The notes under the pieces were generated by a model, which did not search any database, was not told the origin of the DNA, and saw only the letters and a program-made list of their open reading frames with translations. Source: Magnolia sinica (lineage: Eukaryota; Streptophyta; Magnoliopsida; Magnoliales; Magnoliaceae). Taken from it: a DNA stretch of 64,000 nucleotides. Below are positions 11,918 through 23,327 of the stretch, piece by piece (position 1 is the first letter of the stretch; every line of letters starts with the position of its first letter). The stretch is from NCBI RefSeq assembly GCF_029962835.1, contig NC_080583.1:1798001-1862000 (forward strand), written 5' to 3'. Made by a program: the position numbers and the translations under genes.

Positions 11918-12340
11918 TGTAAGAACTCTATAAGGTGGGCCTAATTGATCAACAGTTTGGATTGTCCTATAGGTTGGACTGTGTGATTGGCCGCAAACCA
12001 GTGGGCCCTACTTCAATGTGATCTACGCAATATATTTGCGCCATGCGTAAAAGGGCTAGAATGCTATAGGTGACTTGTACTAGGATTGTGAAAGTGTGGA
12101 GCCGGGGTGAAGAGAGTTGTGATGGGTTTCAAACTCTCTTCACCTTAATTACTATATAACAGAACTGGGTCCCCAATCTTACACCACAGCAAAAATTCGA
12201 GTAAGATCCTGGCTTTATTTTCTCTGGTGTTCTGATTATTCATTTATGGCGTCTCAATTAGGTAAGCCATCGAAACCCTAGATCTCTATGTCCTGTGCAA
12301 AACAACATATCTGGGATTTCTGCATTAAGCTAGATTAACA
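11918..12340 (+). mobile_element. Solo LTR of the Copia-2 family
   Basis: The sequence begins TGTAAGAACTCTATAAG and ends GATTAACA, flanked by a perfect 5-bp target duplication GAACA (11913-11917 and 12341-12345). It aligns along its length with the Copia-2 LTR at 15102: GTGGGCC, CAGTGGGCCC, GAATGCTATAG, GATGGGTTTCAAACTCTCT, a TATATAACAGA promoter region, GAACTGGGTC, and GGTAAGC near the end. No internal region is present, so the element was reduced by LTR-LTR recombination. It is clearly diverged from Copia-2. Confidence 0.9.
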
Positions 12341-12345
12341 GAACA

Positions 12346-13251
12346 TTGAAAGTTGTGAGGCCCACTTGGTATGTGTCTCACATCCAACCTGTCCAACAAA
12401 TGCAAGCCAACATTATCATAGGATGAACAAAAAATATGAGAACTTCAATTGTAAGGTGGGTCAAACCATAAAAAATGATATACGCCATTCATAATATCCC
12501 AGTTCAAGTGTAGCCCATCTGATGATTTGATTGACCTGACGTTTTGTTCATGTTATCACCATGGTATGGTGCATACATTTATCGGTTGGATGTTATACAC
12601 ATATCACGTGCGTGCCAAAAGTCTTGAATTTTACTACTTTTGAAAGAAAAATAAATTAGAACATTTTTGTAATTTCATTTCTCAAAGGTAATTCTACATA
12701 ATTTCTAATTATGGAGGCATTATTTGGTAAAATATAAATTCCTCATAAATTTTGTGTTAAAAATCCATAATTTAAACAGCCGTTAATACTTGCAAAAACA
12801 TGTCCCTTAATTTCACCTTGAAATGAACAAATATGCACATAAATTATGAAAAAACACATGGACACGTTTTGGAGAATCCAAGTAAGCATTCTAATCTGAG
12901 CAGTCTCAATAACTATATTTAACACGGGGGATAATGTGCAATTGCCATTTCTATTTGAATTTCTATTTGAAGATTCAAATAATTCATGGTTTGACATTTT
13001 AAAAGTTAGAAGTATTACTATTTACCTAGTAATCTTTAGTTTCCTCCCATGTCCCATGTATTTCATGGAGTTTACACTGCCCAATCACAAATAAATAAAT
13101 AAATAAATAAACAAATAAACAAATAAACGAGACATGCATAAAGTGCTTTTGTGAAATGTGAAATGCTTTTGTCTTTTCTAATGACACTTTCATTGTGACT
13201 TATTAATTTCCCTAAATTACATTTTAAAGTGCATTTTTTGTTAACTTGTTT

Positions 13252-13287
<36 letters not shown>

Positions 13288-13326
13288 TGCATTGAATTAT
13301 TTAACAATAGAAATAAATGTTGAAGA
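12346..13326. other. Non-coding, with simple repeats
   Basis: At about 12358-12605 there are GTGAGGCCCACTTGG and TGTAGCCCATC-type words resembling a decayed fold-back element, without clear ends. (AAAT)n/(AAAC)n repeats lie at about 13090-13127 and a run of 30 T at 13255-13284. No gene. Confidence 0.4.
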
Positions 13327-13800
13327 CAGTGCAGCCCTTCCTGTAGGGCTCACCTTGACGTATGTATTCTATATCCATGTTGTCCATCTGTTTTTTGAGA
13401 TCATTTTAGGGCATGAGCCCAAAAATGAAGCCTATCCAATTCTCAGGTGGACCATACCATAGGAAACGGTAGAGATTGACCACTAATGGGCCACAAAAGT
13501 TTTGGATCAAGCTGATATTTGTCTTTTCCCTTCATTCAGGTTTATGTGACCTTATCTATAGGTTGGATGGTAAATAAACATTACTGAAACATTAATGTGG
13601 GCCCTAGGTAGTTTTTAATGGTAGGGCCTTCAATCACCTTTGTTTCCTATAGTATAGTCCACCTGAGATTTGGATCTTCTTCATTTTCGGGCTTATGCCC
13701 TAAAATGATATGGAAAAATAGATCGATGGCATGGATATAGAATAAATACATATGTGCTGCACCATCTTGGGTGAGGCTGGGCACACTTAGTCGGTGCCAC
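13327..13800. mobile_element. Fold-back MITE with long imperfect inverted repeats
   Basis: The left half (GTATGTATTCTATATCCATG, GGGCATGAGCCCAAAAATGA, CAGGTGGACCATACCATAGG) recurs as reverse complement in the right half (TCATTTTCGGGCTTATGCCC, ATGGATATAGAATAAATACA). The whole 470-bp unit can fold into one long hairpin. It carries no coding sequence. Exact ends and target duplication are not resolved. Confidence 0.6.
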
Positions 13801-14202
13801 CTACCAAACTAACTAAGTGATATTTATTTTAGTTTAAAACCATTCCCATATCTTTAAATAATGTAGTGTTGACAATTCCCAATTCGGAAAAACCAATTGC
13901 ACGCATGGTTAAGCTCCTCATCCTTGTAGATGATCAAGGTTGAAAGTACCGTCCTTCACCGCCAAAAATGTGCAGTGTGGCCCATGATCCATACAACAGT
14001 ATCAACCCTATCAGCAGGAAACAGCCTAATACAAGGCGATATGAAGCGTATTGGTGGTGAACAATTTGATAATCGAAAAACCGATATTAAACTTTGTTGT
14101 ATGTATGTACAGTAGAAATAATAAATATAACTTTCTGTAAATAAATTAATTACCTTAAAAGATATAAGCATTTCAGATATCTCATTTCACTTTATTAGAT
14201 AT
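13801..14202. other. Short non-coding stretch
   Basis: Nothing recognised between the fold-back element and R1 copy b. Confidence 0.4.
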
Positions 14203-14328
14203 GTGTAGCATATCAAACTTAAATAAGAGGAAATCACAGAAATAACATGATTCTGCTGGTAGTTCATGTAAATCACAATGATTCTGCTGGTAGGTCATGT
14301 AAATCACAAAGAGATCGAATCTTGTAAA

Positions 14329-14405
<77 letters not shown>

Positions 14406-15101
14406 GGCTACTCTCTAAGGGTTGGAATGCGTAGGGGCAGTCCAATAAGGCTGGCTGGGATTTGGACATTTAGCTTGGCCTATGCGCCATGCTTGAACTC
14501 GACATGTAAAACTTGATCAATTTCAGGCTACGCTTAGGCTCAAGTCATTTTAGCCTGAACCAGCTAGACCTAACCTAGCCTATCTATGTCTGTCTTTGTA
14601 TTTACATGTCATGTATTCTACATATAAGACATTCTAATATTTGATTAATCAACCCATGCATCTTGAATGTAAATCGCTGAATTTCATTATGCTTAAGTGT
14701 TTATTTCTTTGTGCATGCATGTGGCCCACTTGATCAATAGATAGATTAGAAACATGCAAGTGTGAAATAGGGATTTTATCAATTTTCAGGGTGGGTTGAA
14801 CAGGGCCAAATAATAATTAAAAAAAATAGCTGTGGCTTAGGCTTGTTGTGCTAGGCCCTTCTCGAGCTTGGGTTGGGCCGTGCAACCTGCTCGCTAGGTG
14901 CAACTCAACGAGATGAAGGGAAGATACAAAAATCAGCTGGATCCAAAACTCAAGGAAGTCAAAATGCATAAATGCAGAGGTTTTATGAGTAACTTTACAC
15001 TGCTTCTGTCAAATATTTTTTATTCAACTGATTGTTTTCTTCTGTAGTGAGCATTACCACCTCATAGATGGAGCCTTTTACTTGCACTAAAGACTTTGGC
15101 A
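14203..15101 (+). repeat. Dispersed repeat R1, copy b, left part
   Basis: Matches R1 copy a from its left end up to the Copia-2 insertion point. A small phrase (TGATTCTGCTGGTAG-TCATG) is duplicated at about 14248-14300. A mixed (TG)n(GA)n tract lies at 14329-14400. The last five bases TGGCA (15097-15101) are the target duplication of Copia-2. Confidence 0.85.
14329..14400 (+). repeat. (TG)n(GA)n microsatellite in R1 copy b
   Basis: About 9 TG units followed by about 27 GA units, at the position of the pure GA run in R1 copy a. Confidence 0.95.
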
Positions 15102-15588
15102 TGTAAGAACTCTATGTAGTGGGCCTTACTGATCAACGGTCTGGATTGTACTCTAGTTGGACTATTTGATTGAGTTAATCAGTGGGCCCCACTTCAGGTG
15201 ATGCGCTGCGCAATCTATCTGAGCAGCATTGCGTATTTAGGGTAGAATGCTATAGCCTTACGCAAGGCAATTTGAGTTGAATTAGGACACAACAATGTGG
15301 AGTGTGGGGGAGAGAGTTTTGATGGGTTTCAAACTCTCTCTCCACAGTCTCTATATTAGAGAGCTGGGTCCTCGATCCTACACTACACGGCAGAAGTTTA
15401 GTCCCATCTATTGTTTTGCAGAAAGGGTGTGAAGGAGAGAAAGATCCTAAACTCTACAGGAATTCTGGTATTTTTATCCGACTTCCATGGTGGCATCTCA
15501 GCTAGGTAAGCTATCCGACCCCTTGATCACCATGTTCTATGCATAGACAGATTCGTGGGCCTATTCCGCATATTGATTAAGTCCCACA
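15102..15588 (+). repeat. Copia-2 5' LTR
   Basis: A 487-bp LTR from TGTAAGAACTC to GTCCCACA. It contains GATGGGTTTCAAACTCTCTC, part of a hairpin with GAGAGAGTTT just upstream, and the TATA-like CTATATTAGAGAG region at about 15351. It matches the split 3' LTR and the solo LTR at 11918. Confidence 0.9.
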
Positions 15589-15590
15589 GT

Positions 15591-15602
15591 TGGTATCAAA
15601 GC
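15591..15602 (+). promoter_or_regulatory. Copia-2 primer-binding site (initiator tRNA-Met)
   Basis: TGGTATCAAAGC lies two bases after the 5' LTR. It is complementary to the 3' end of plant initiator tRNA-Met with one change from the usual TGGTATCAGAGC. Confidence 0.85.
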
Positions 15603-15621
15603 AACGAGAAGGATCAACACT

Positions 15622-16446
15622 TTGTTTGACATAGGAGTGGAAAATGATCCTAAATCCTTTACACAAGTCAAACAAAGTGCTGATCTTTCTCATTGGTTTG
15701 ATGCCATGAAAGATGAGTTGAAATCGATGCAGGACAATAAAGTATGGGATTTTGTAAAGTTACCTACTGGAATAAGGCCTATTGGTTCTAAATGGATATT
15801 TAAAACCAAACGGGACTCCAAGGGTAATGTCGAACGATATAAAGCCCGACTTATTGCCAAGGGTTTTAACCAACGTGAGGGCATTGATTTTAAGGAGACT
15901 TTCTCACCAATATCCAAGAAAAACTCATTAAGGATCATAATGACTCTTGTACCTCATATAAATTTAGAGTTACATCAGATGGATGTAAAGACTGCATTTC
16001 TCAATGGGGATCTGCATGAGAATGTGTACATGTTGCAGCCCAAAGGTTTTGTAACTACTGGCTCAGAACAATGGTACCTTAAGTTTCATGAAGTAATTTC
16101 CTCATATGGCTTTGTAGAAAATATTGCAGATGAATGCACCTACGTTAAAACTAGTGGGAGTAAGTTCGTTATGATAATTTTGTATGTTGATGACATTCTG
16201 TTGGCTAGCAGTGATACCGGGATATTAAGTGACACCAAGAAATTCTTATCTCAAAGATTTGAAATGAAAGATCTTGGTGAAGCTTCTTACGTCATTGGCA
16301 TTGAGATTCGCCGTGACAGAACACTTGGACTGCTTAGCTTGTTATATAGAGCCTATATTACTAGGGTACTCGAAAGGTATGACATGCAAAATTGTGCTTC
16401 AGGAAAGTCGCCCATTGTGAAGGGCGACAAATTTAGTCTATTTTAG
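15622..16446 (+). pseudogene. Copia-2 reverse transcriptase (RVT_2), shortened
   Basis: RNA-dependent DNA polymerase of a copia element. The frame covers WFDAMKDELKSM, the fingers region KARLIAKGFNQREGIDF, MDVKTAFLNGDL and the catalytic LYVDDILLAS, whose two aspartates are intact. Between KGFVTTGSEQ and WYLKFHEV the segment that normally holds a conserved LYGLKQ-type motif is missing, an internal deletion of about 15 codons. The frame ends at a TAG after DKFSLF; coding similarity resumes at 16477. Its start at 15622 lies directly after the primer site, showing that gag to integrase were deleted and the leader was joined to RT. Confidence 0.85.
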
Positions 16447-16476
16447 TGTCCAAAGAATGATTTAGAAAAGAATCGA

Positions 16477-17132
16477 ATGAAAGAATTTCTATACGCATCA
16501 GTAGTAGGGAGCATCATGTATGCTCAAGTCTATACACGACCAGACATTGCCTTTGTCATTAGAATGTTGGAAAGATATCTATCTAATCCAGGAATGCAAC
16601 ATTGGATAGCTGTAAAGAAAGTGTTATGGAATTTTCAGAGAACGAAAGACTTCAGACTCACATACAGAAGATCTGATCAATTGGAGTTGATCGGATATTC
16701 AGATGCAAAGACTTCGCAGGCTGCGTTGATACTAAGAAGTCTACTTCATGATACATATTCATGATGGTGGGAGGGGTTGTGTCATGGAAAAGCGTGAAAC
16801 AATCTACCACAGCCTCATCCACTATGGAAGGTGAATTTATTACCTACCATGAGGCATCTAATCAGGCACTATGGTTGCAAAGTTTCTTCTCAGGTTTGCG
16901 GGTACTGGAGCATATCCCGAAGCCATTGAGAATATTTTACGATAATTCGGCTGCTATTTCCTTATCTAGTAACAACAAGCATTCGTCAAGGTCGAGACAT
17001 ATCGATATTAAGTATCTTGTTATAAAGGAAAGGGTTCAAAATCATCAAGTGTTCGTGGAATTCATCGGCATTAAGAAGATGATTGCAGATCCGCTCACTG
17101 GGCTCCCTATCACACCATTTCAGAGCATGTAA
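16477..17132 (+). pseudogene. Copia-2 RNase H, frameshifted
   Basis: RNase H degrades the RNA strand during reverse transcription. The first part includes SIMYAQVYTRPDIAFVI and LIGYSDAK. The second part from 16761 (GGVVSWKSVKQSTTASSTME, RIFYDNSAAISLS, HIDIKYLVIKE) is in another frame, so a frameshift separates the two. The C-terminal IADPLTGLP motif is present and the frame ends at 17132. It continues directly from the RT after a stop at 16444. Confidence 0.85.
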
Positions 17133-17660
17133 CATCCATGGGAGTCATTGATCCCACAGATGTTTTCAGTTAGTGGGAGTTGAGCGTACTTTAATTTTCA
17201 CAGACACTCAGAGATCTCATTTTATACAGTTTGTTTGGATGATTTTGATATAAAAATTTATTTCTGCTTCTCTATATATATGCGCAAATTTTGAGTAAGT
17301 AGAACTACAGTCGTGTCTCGTTTGAGACATGTAAAAGCTTCAGGACCTCTTAAGGATAGGCACATATCATTACACTAAAGTATGTAATCCTTATACTACA
17401 TTTCCTAGTTCCTGATCTATGTCGTTAAGATTGAAGGTACTTGTGATCGCGCTTAGCCTCACTTCGCCTAAAATTAAATGTTGTGACGACTACTGCGTTT
17501 CGATACTGACAGTCTTGATGGACCAGATTGAATATCATTACTTATATTGTCCAACTATTTCATTGGTTAACCATTTAGATGTTTTCTTAAAATCAAAACT
17601 TGTTTTCAAAATTATTAATAACAATCATTGACGTTGCTCAATGAGGCCCAAGTGGGAGAA
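17133..17660 (+). other. Copia-2 3' non-coding region and polypurine tract
   Basis: No coding sequence. The last bases GCCCAAGTGGGAGAA adjoin the 3' LTR and are the usual copia polypurine tract for plus-strand priming. Confidence 0.8.
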
Positions 17661-17989
17661 TGTAAGAACTCTATGTAGTGGGCCTTACTAATCAACGGTC
17701 TGGATTGTACTCTAGTTGGACTATTTGATTAAGTTAATCAGTGGGCCCCACTTCAGGTGATGCGCTGCGTAATCTATCTGAGCAGCACTGTGTATTTGGG
17801 GTGGAATGCTATAGCCTTACGCAAGGTAATTTGAGTTGAACTAGGACACATCAATGTGGAGCGTGAGAGAGAGAGAGTTTTGATGGGTTTCAAACTCTCT
17901 CTCCACAGTCTCTATATTAGAGAGCTGGGTCTCCGATCTTACACCACACGGCAGAAGTCTAGTCTCATCTACTGTTTTGCAAAAAGGGT
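17661..17989 (+). repeat. Copia-2 3' LTR, left part
   Basis: Matches the first ~330 bases of the 5' LTR, then breaks off after TTTTGCAAAAAGGG where the CACTA-type element enters. The remainder is at 35965-36122. Confidence 0.9.
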
Positions 17990-18025
17990 ACTACCTAAAA
18001 ATGGAGCAAAGGCTACGGATCATTT

Positions 18026-18091
18026 GGGCTTTTAGCTACGGTTTTAAACCATAGCTATATTGCTATGGGTTTAAGCCGTAGCTAAAAGCCC
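18026..18091. repeat. Subterminal inverted repeat of the CACTA-type element
   Basis: GGGCTTTTAGCTACGG followed, after a short loop, by CCGTAGCTAAAAGCCC. It is a nearly perfect hairpin containing the family's CTACGG subterminal word in both orientations. Confidence 0.85.
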
Positions 18092-18185
18092 AAAAAACCA
18101 AAAATAAGCCGCGCGATTTTCTTTCCCTCAGGCGGGCTGTTTCCCATCCTCTATTTCCTCTCTTTCCCTCGGTGGGCTCTTTTCC

Positions 18186-18187
<2 letters not shown>

Positions 18188-18232
<45 letters not shown>
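18188..18232 (+). repeat. (TC)n microsatellite
   Basis: Pure TC run. A second TC-rich run lies at about 18458-18496. CT-rich leaders like this are common in plant 5' UTRs, and they precede the GOS12-like exon, but a link is unproven. Confidence 0.9.
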
Positions 18233-18234
<2 letters not shown>

Positions 18235-18457
18235 AACCACTCCTTCAAAATGCAGGAGATATACCGAAACCCCCATCCCTTCCTTTCTCCACTCCTCTCC
18301 TTCATCCCACACCCTAAATCTACAGAAACCCCTTCAACCAGCCGAGCCCTAGATCTGTAGAAACCCCTTCAACCAGCTGATCCCTAGATTTGCAGAAAGC
18401 CCTTCGACCAACCAAAATGCACTCCCAAAATTTGCTCTCTCAAATACATTTCTAGGG

Positions 18458-18498
<41 letters not shown>

Positions 18499-18586
18499 TT
18501 CGTTATTGTTGCTTTTGTCTTCTTCTTCTTCCTTCTTCATTGCCTGGCCTATCTCCCTTCCTCACTCATCTTTTCTTCTTTTACAG

Positions 18587-18852
18587 GGAGGCTACTTCCC
18601 CAACGCAATCTGATATTATCAGAGATCCCTCTCTGAGATGTGTTCTTTTATGCAAAATCTGATTCAAAATCCGCAGATGGTTGAGAGGTGTACTGGAAAT
18701 CCATAGAAATAGAGATCAAATCCCTACTAGAGAAGCTCTCGGACATCAAGGATGCAATGTCCGCTCTTGCAATCCCCACAACCTCCATCACCCAGAAGCT
18801 TACACGTCACAGAGAGATCCTTTGCGAATTTACTTAATGATGCAATATGCAG
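18587..18852 (+). pseudogene. GOS12: Captured exon fragment of a GOS12-type Golgi SNARE
   Basis: After a splice-acceptor-like TTCTTCTTTTACAG the sequence opens with GGY codons. From 18694 it reads WKSIEIEIKSLLEKLSDIKD and then PTTSITQKLTRHREILCEFT. This matches the N-terminal helical region of plant GOS12 (Golgi SNAP receptor complex member 1), a Qb-SNARE acting in transport within the Golgi and between ER and Golgi. The reading frame is shifted between the GGY start and WKS, and the exon meets TAA TGA after CEFT, so it is a relic. A CAG/GTTTGC donor-like site follows at 18852. The SNARE motif and membrane anchor are absent. The recognition rests on recalled family sequence. Confidence 0.75.
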
Positions 18853-19218
18853 GTTTGCTTTAGTTGCTTTAGGGTTTTGATTTTGTCTCAAAAATGGGAT
18901 GGTTTGGATTGACGTACATGTATGTCAAGTGTGACTATATCAGTCATGCACACTGCATTTGACAAAATGACCGAAAGAAACCAGAATTAGAAAAGAAAGG
19001 GTGCTCTTCTCTTTCCATTCATTGACTGGTTTTTTTTTATTATTATATGAATTTGGTTTTCTTTACTATTTTAAGGTGGAATTAAAGCAATTGGATCCTA
19101 TTATGCTACGATGTTCACTATCTTGTTCTGATCTATCTGCCTATCATTTATGAATGCACATTCTCTCCCTCCATTTTCTTTAAAAAAAAAAAAAACTTTT
19201 TTGCCCCAATCTTTTCAG

Positions 19219-19282
19219 GATAGATGTCCTGTTAGAACTAGTGATTGAGAACCACTTTTCCCTAAATGATGGTACTCTTGAG
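19219..19282 (+). other. Exon-like segment, product not recognised
   Basis: A 64-base open segment between an acceptor (CTTTTCAG) and a donor (GAG/GTATGT). One frame reads IDVLLELVIENHFSLNDGTLE, which looks protein-like. I do not recognise the family. It lies between the GOS12-like and strawberry-notch-like exons on the same strand. Confidence 0.4.
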
Positions 19283-19454
19283 GTATGTTATTGCACCTTA
19301 ATTTCTTTCTTAATAAGATAATATATCAAATTCCCCTTTTATTTTATTTTATTATTTTCTACACATCAACAGGCATATAATATATGTAGGAACTGATGTC
19401 TAAAAATACGATTATTACATGACTCTATCCTTGCTATAGTTTGAAATTGTCTAG

Positions 19455-19553
19455 CAATAAGGAATGGGATGAAGGAGCGCAACACAAACATTTTGGAGAT
19501 AATTCATTCTTTGGATCTCCCAAACAATCCCTTGGATGATATTATTGATCAGG
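19455..19553 (+). pseudogene. FGT1: Captured exon of a strawberry notch / FORGETTER1-type protein
   Basis: The 99-base segment lies between an acceptor (TTGTCTAG) and a donor (CAG/GTGGCT). It reads KERNTNILEIIHSLDLPNNP followed by LDDIIDQ. This matches the conserved helicase C-terminal part of strawberry notch proteins (FORGETTER1 in Arabidopsis, a chromatin-associated stress-memory factor), where the motif LPNNPLDDIIDQ is highly conserved. Only this exon is present; neighbouring exons of that gene are not found in the block. The reading frame is open. Recognition is from recalled family sequence. Confidence 0.75.
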
Positions 19554-20133
19554 TGGCTAGTGGTTTAATGCCTTCAATATAGTTCTTGAGTTTGTTGAAT
19601 CTAGTTGAGGCCTTCTAGAAATAAGATGTGTTTATGTGGAAGCATTGACCTGTTTGGCTATTGCTTCTCATTCTTAAAGTTGATGCAATCTTTCTTATAC
19701 TGGAGTATTTTGTTATGTTGTATGATTGTGACATTTAGTAGTTTTTGATGTTCGAGATTCTGTCCAATGCGAGTTTAATTTTTGTTAATTAAAAGCATAG
19801 TTTGCTGAGACTGTATACATCTGAATTTGCTGCAATTTTGTCATTTTGAACTTGTGTGGAAATGTTTATGCCGTCATTATTTGCTGTCATTTTGTGGAGC
19901 TTTATTTTTAAAAGCTTCAATTTATCAACGTTAGTTTGTTTGTCTTATGGATTGTTGTGCTATGCTAGCATTCAAACAACGGACCTCAAGATAACTGTGG
20001 AACTTTTCCATTTCCATATGAGTTGAGTCAGATTGTGAATATTTTCCACCATTTTTTCTGTTTGGTTTCAGCATTGCATTGTTTTGAATGGTACTTGTGT
20101 TGGTATGTGCATTTAGGAAGTTGGATGGGTAAT
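19554..20133. other. Intron-like sequence up to the Gypsy-1 insertion
   Basis: T-rich, intron-like DNA of the CACTA-type element with no domain. It ends in the Gypsy-1 target duplication GTAAT at 20129-20133. Confidence 0.5.
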
Positions 20134-22556
20134 TGTTGAGGGTCAAATATTGCATATCAGACCCAAAGATTGCATGGATTTACAAGCATGACACCGTTTA
20201 ATGGCCTAATTTAATTGTGTTTGTGATGCAGAGTGTATTTACAAGCACGGACTGAAAAAGGATGCTTAAAGCACGGACTTAACGCTCTAATGACACCAAA
20301 GCATGGGACGGACCCTAGGAGACCAAGAGCGACGGAATTATACACCAGGGGTCTGTAAAAATCAAGAAACTGAAGCTCAAGGGGCCTGAAAAGTGTCCAG
20401 AATGCAAGATCACGGGGTTCCTGTCATCTGATTGGTTCGAAACTCCATAAGTGGCCTGAGGGCCATGAATTAACCGTACACGTAAATTTTCATCCATTGG
20501 ATCACTGTGGAAGGGGCCCAACGGACAGATCAGCCCCTTTAATCATTATGTGGGCCCCGCCTGATATCTGGATATACTCCAATTTTGGTCTCAACGCCTT
20601 AAACTACGTGTCAAAACAGATGGATGGAGCAGATTTCTTACAAACATCACCAGTGGACCCACGCATGCAGTGCACGTGCAAGGTGCACAAGTACACCGGA
20701 CGAGTATAAAAAATAAGGAAGTCGGTCAGCAGGCGCTGACCGACTCAAAACTCGGATTTTTTATTTTTACGCAGCAACGGACGCTGGCCGACCGCTTTTG
20801 ACTAGTGGGCCCCACTCAACCCCCAGTTTGATGATCCGAACCGTTCATTGGATCCGTAGGATGGCTAAGACCCTCACCTAGGTGTTTTTTCTCCACCATA
20901 CAGCCTATCGCGCGTTCCTAGCCACTTAACGCAGAACGGGCGGTGAAATTCAAAAATACAGTGGACCGCATCAACGGACAACCAAAACCGTCCATCTCTA
21001 ACCAGAATTCCGAGACGAATCCAACCGACGGAGTGGATTTCCTCTCCAGCATCGTTCATGGCCTCCACCAACATCCCAGCGCAAGCCCTATTGCGCGCCG
21101 CCGGGACTTCCGGGCCGTTCCCTGATCAAGACAGCGATTGAATCAGCAATCCAGACCGTTCATTCGCATCAACAGGAAGCCGTGACCACCACCAAGAAGG
21201 CCGATTTTGGTTTTTGGACAATCAGTCCTCCAAAATCTCAAGCAAAACGCGAGTCCTCCGCCTGTCACTGCGAAAGGTGTTTATTTCCGACTCCAACACT
21301 ACTTCTGGTGCGGAAGGCTTCCGCATGGAGGATGGAAAGCGGGCTCGGACGAGAGCACTATATAAAAAAAAACGAAGGAAGAAAGGAGGGAGGAGTTTTT
21401 TTTCAGTTTTGAGGAGAACGGGAGAGTGTGAGAGAAAGGCCGCGTGAAAGGGAGGCAGCGGTTTCGGCTGCTGTTGCACGGGTTCGTCTGGCTGGCGGTT
21501 TTGGTTGCTGCAGTACGAGGGATCTGGAAAGGGTGGCTGCTGTGCGTGGTGGGCGGCTGCTGCACAGGGCTTTACTGCTGGAGAGGTTGGAGCGTGCAAG
21601 GGAGGCAGCAGGTTCGGCTGCTGTTGCACGTAGTTGGAGTTGGAGGATTGAAGGAGTGGTTGCTGCCGAGCCGTGGAGCAGAGGGAGAGAACGTGAGAAG
21701 AAAAAAAAAAAATAGAAAAGGAAGAAGAAAAAGCGAAAGGATTGAAGGGAGAGTGAAGGTTTGCTTATGTTTTCTTTCGTTTCCTTTTATTTCTTTCCTT
21801 CTTGTTCTTTTCTTTCTCTTTTTATTTTTTTTATTATTTGTTTTGGGTTTAGGCCAATCATGAGTGGCTAAAACCTCTTAGCTAGGGCTAAGAGGTGAAG
21901 CCTGTAGCGAGATGGGAGAGTTTATTTTATGCATTTAATTTAAAATTTCTGAACTCAATTTGATTTTTAAAGTTGATAATTCAAGGAATATTTTCTCAGT
22001 ATTTAATGGTCTGTTGTGACTAAAATTACAATGGATTTGCAATGGCTTTGAATATTTCTCTTTCTCTTTTAATATTTATGACGTCAGGAGGCCCTGTTGT
22101 TCACCATCGTCTCCTGGGCATGGTAGGATGACAGTATCCTTCCTGATCTTCATACATTGACGATTGGTTGGTAATTAGCTTAATCCTGTTGTTTACTTTG
22201 TCTCCTGGGCATGGTTAGATGATGGAATCCATTCTAATTCATACACCTTTCATCTCTTAAAACCTATATCAATGGCAGTTCAGTAAATTTTCATAATTTG
22301 TGATCCTGGCATACGATCTCCCTGATCTCTACAAGTGGAGCCTCTGAATCCCTAGTTCCCTTCCTCTGAATTCCTTAAAGTTTTAAATAATTATTCCACA
22401 ATTATTTCCTAAATTCTATTTGGTTTAGATCACATCTTAGTCTAGTTCTAGTTCTACTTGGTTTCAGATAACGTACAGGTATCAGTCCCTGTGGATTCGA
22501 CCTCGGTCTTACCGAGTTTATTACTACATCACAACCCTGCACTTGGGGTGTGAACA
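20134..22556 (+). repeat. Gypsy-1 5' LTR (2423 bp)
   Basis: Starts TGTTGAGGGTCAAATATTGC and ends CACTTGGGGTGTGAACA. Matches 29916-32346 over its whole length. The visible differences cluster in the first ~350 bases and around 21050-21110. A TATA box (CTATATAAAA) lies at about 21358. The Leu/Pro/Ser-rich open frames at 21222-21863 recur in both LTRs and have no recognised domain. Confidence 0.95.
21358..21367 (+). promoter_or_regulatory. Gypsy-1 LTR TATA box
   Basis: CTATATAAAA after GGACGAGAGCA; the equivalent in the 3' LTR is at about 31140. It is the likely core promoter of the element. Confidence 0.6.
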
Positions 22557-22562
22557 AGTTTT

Positions 22563-22580
22563 TGGCGCCGTTGCCGGGGA
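22563..22580 (+). promoter_or_regulatory. Gypsy-1 primer-binding site (tRNA-Asp)
   Basis: TGGCGCCGTTGCCGGGGA, six bases after the LTR, is complementary to the 3' end of plant tRNA-Asp(GTC). Confidence 0.85.
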
Positions 22581-23327
22581 CTGATAGTTACGATTTTCTG
22601 AAATTAATTAGTTTTAGAATTAGGATAAGATTAGGATTTTATTAACTTTAGTTTTAGATTTTTATTTCTATTTGATTTTTAGAACTAACTTGTTTCCTGT
22701 TTTGTAGGATCCTGACATAAAATCTCTAAATTGGTAATTCTTTCCTAAATTCTCTACTTTTTCTTTTTATAGAATTAGGGTTTAGATTTTAGAAACTTTC
22801 TAATTCTAGTATCCTCTGTTCCGTAGGAAATAGTTTATTTTTAGAATTTAGGTTATTTAGAAATTGACTTTCTATTTTGGTTCTATTAACTTTCTAATTC
22901 TAACACTTTTTGAATCTAATTCTGTTTCTTAATTTATTTTTAGGATTTTTGTTTAGAAACTAACCTTCCTATTTTGCAGGCCTTTAAGATAGAAATCTCT
23001 ATTTTGGTACACTCCTTCCCTACTCTCTATTTTTCAATTTTCTTGTAGTAATTTACTTTTTAGTTTAGGCTTTCCTAGTTTACTTTAGAAATTTTTGTTT
23101 TTCTTTAAAGAATACTTTCTTTTAGAAATTAATTTACTGTTATTTTTCTTTTAAAGTATCGTTTCTCTCCTTTATAGAATCTAACTTATTTTTGTTTTAT
23201 TTTGCAGGTCCTTAACTTAGGAGCTTCAATTTGGTAATTCCTTTCCAATTCTCCCTCTCTTCCGTTTTAGATTTTCTTTTTTTCCTTCTGTAGGATTAGG
23301 CTTTGAATTGAGGGCTGCGAGTGTTTC
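22581..23327 (+). other. Gypsy-1 leader
   Basis: T-rich untranslated region with a repeating pattern of TTTTAGAATT/TTTCTAATTC words and several GGTAATTC and TTGCAGG/TTGTAGG phrases. It looks like decayed tandem copies of a ~250-bp unit (about 22700, 22975, 23205). No coding. Confidence 0.5.

Noticed and set aside
13930-14115. 61-codon ORF between the fold-back element and R1 copy b
   Set aside because: No domain, no splice or promoter context, and similar in length to chance frames on both strands.
21222-21863. Long open frames inside the Gypsy-1 5' LTR, conserved in the 3' LTR
   Set aside because: Conservation simply reflects LTR identity. The frames overlap on both strands, have low-complexity composition and no recognised domain.
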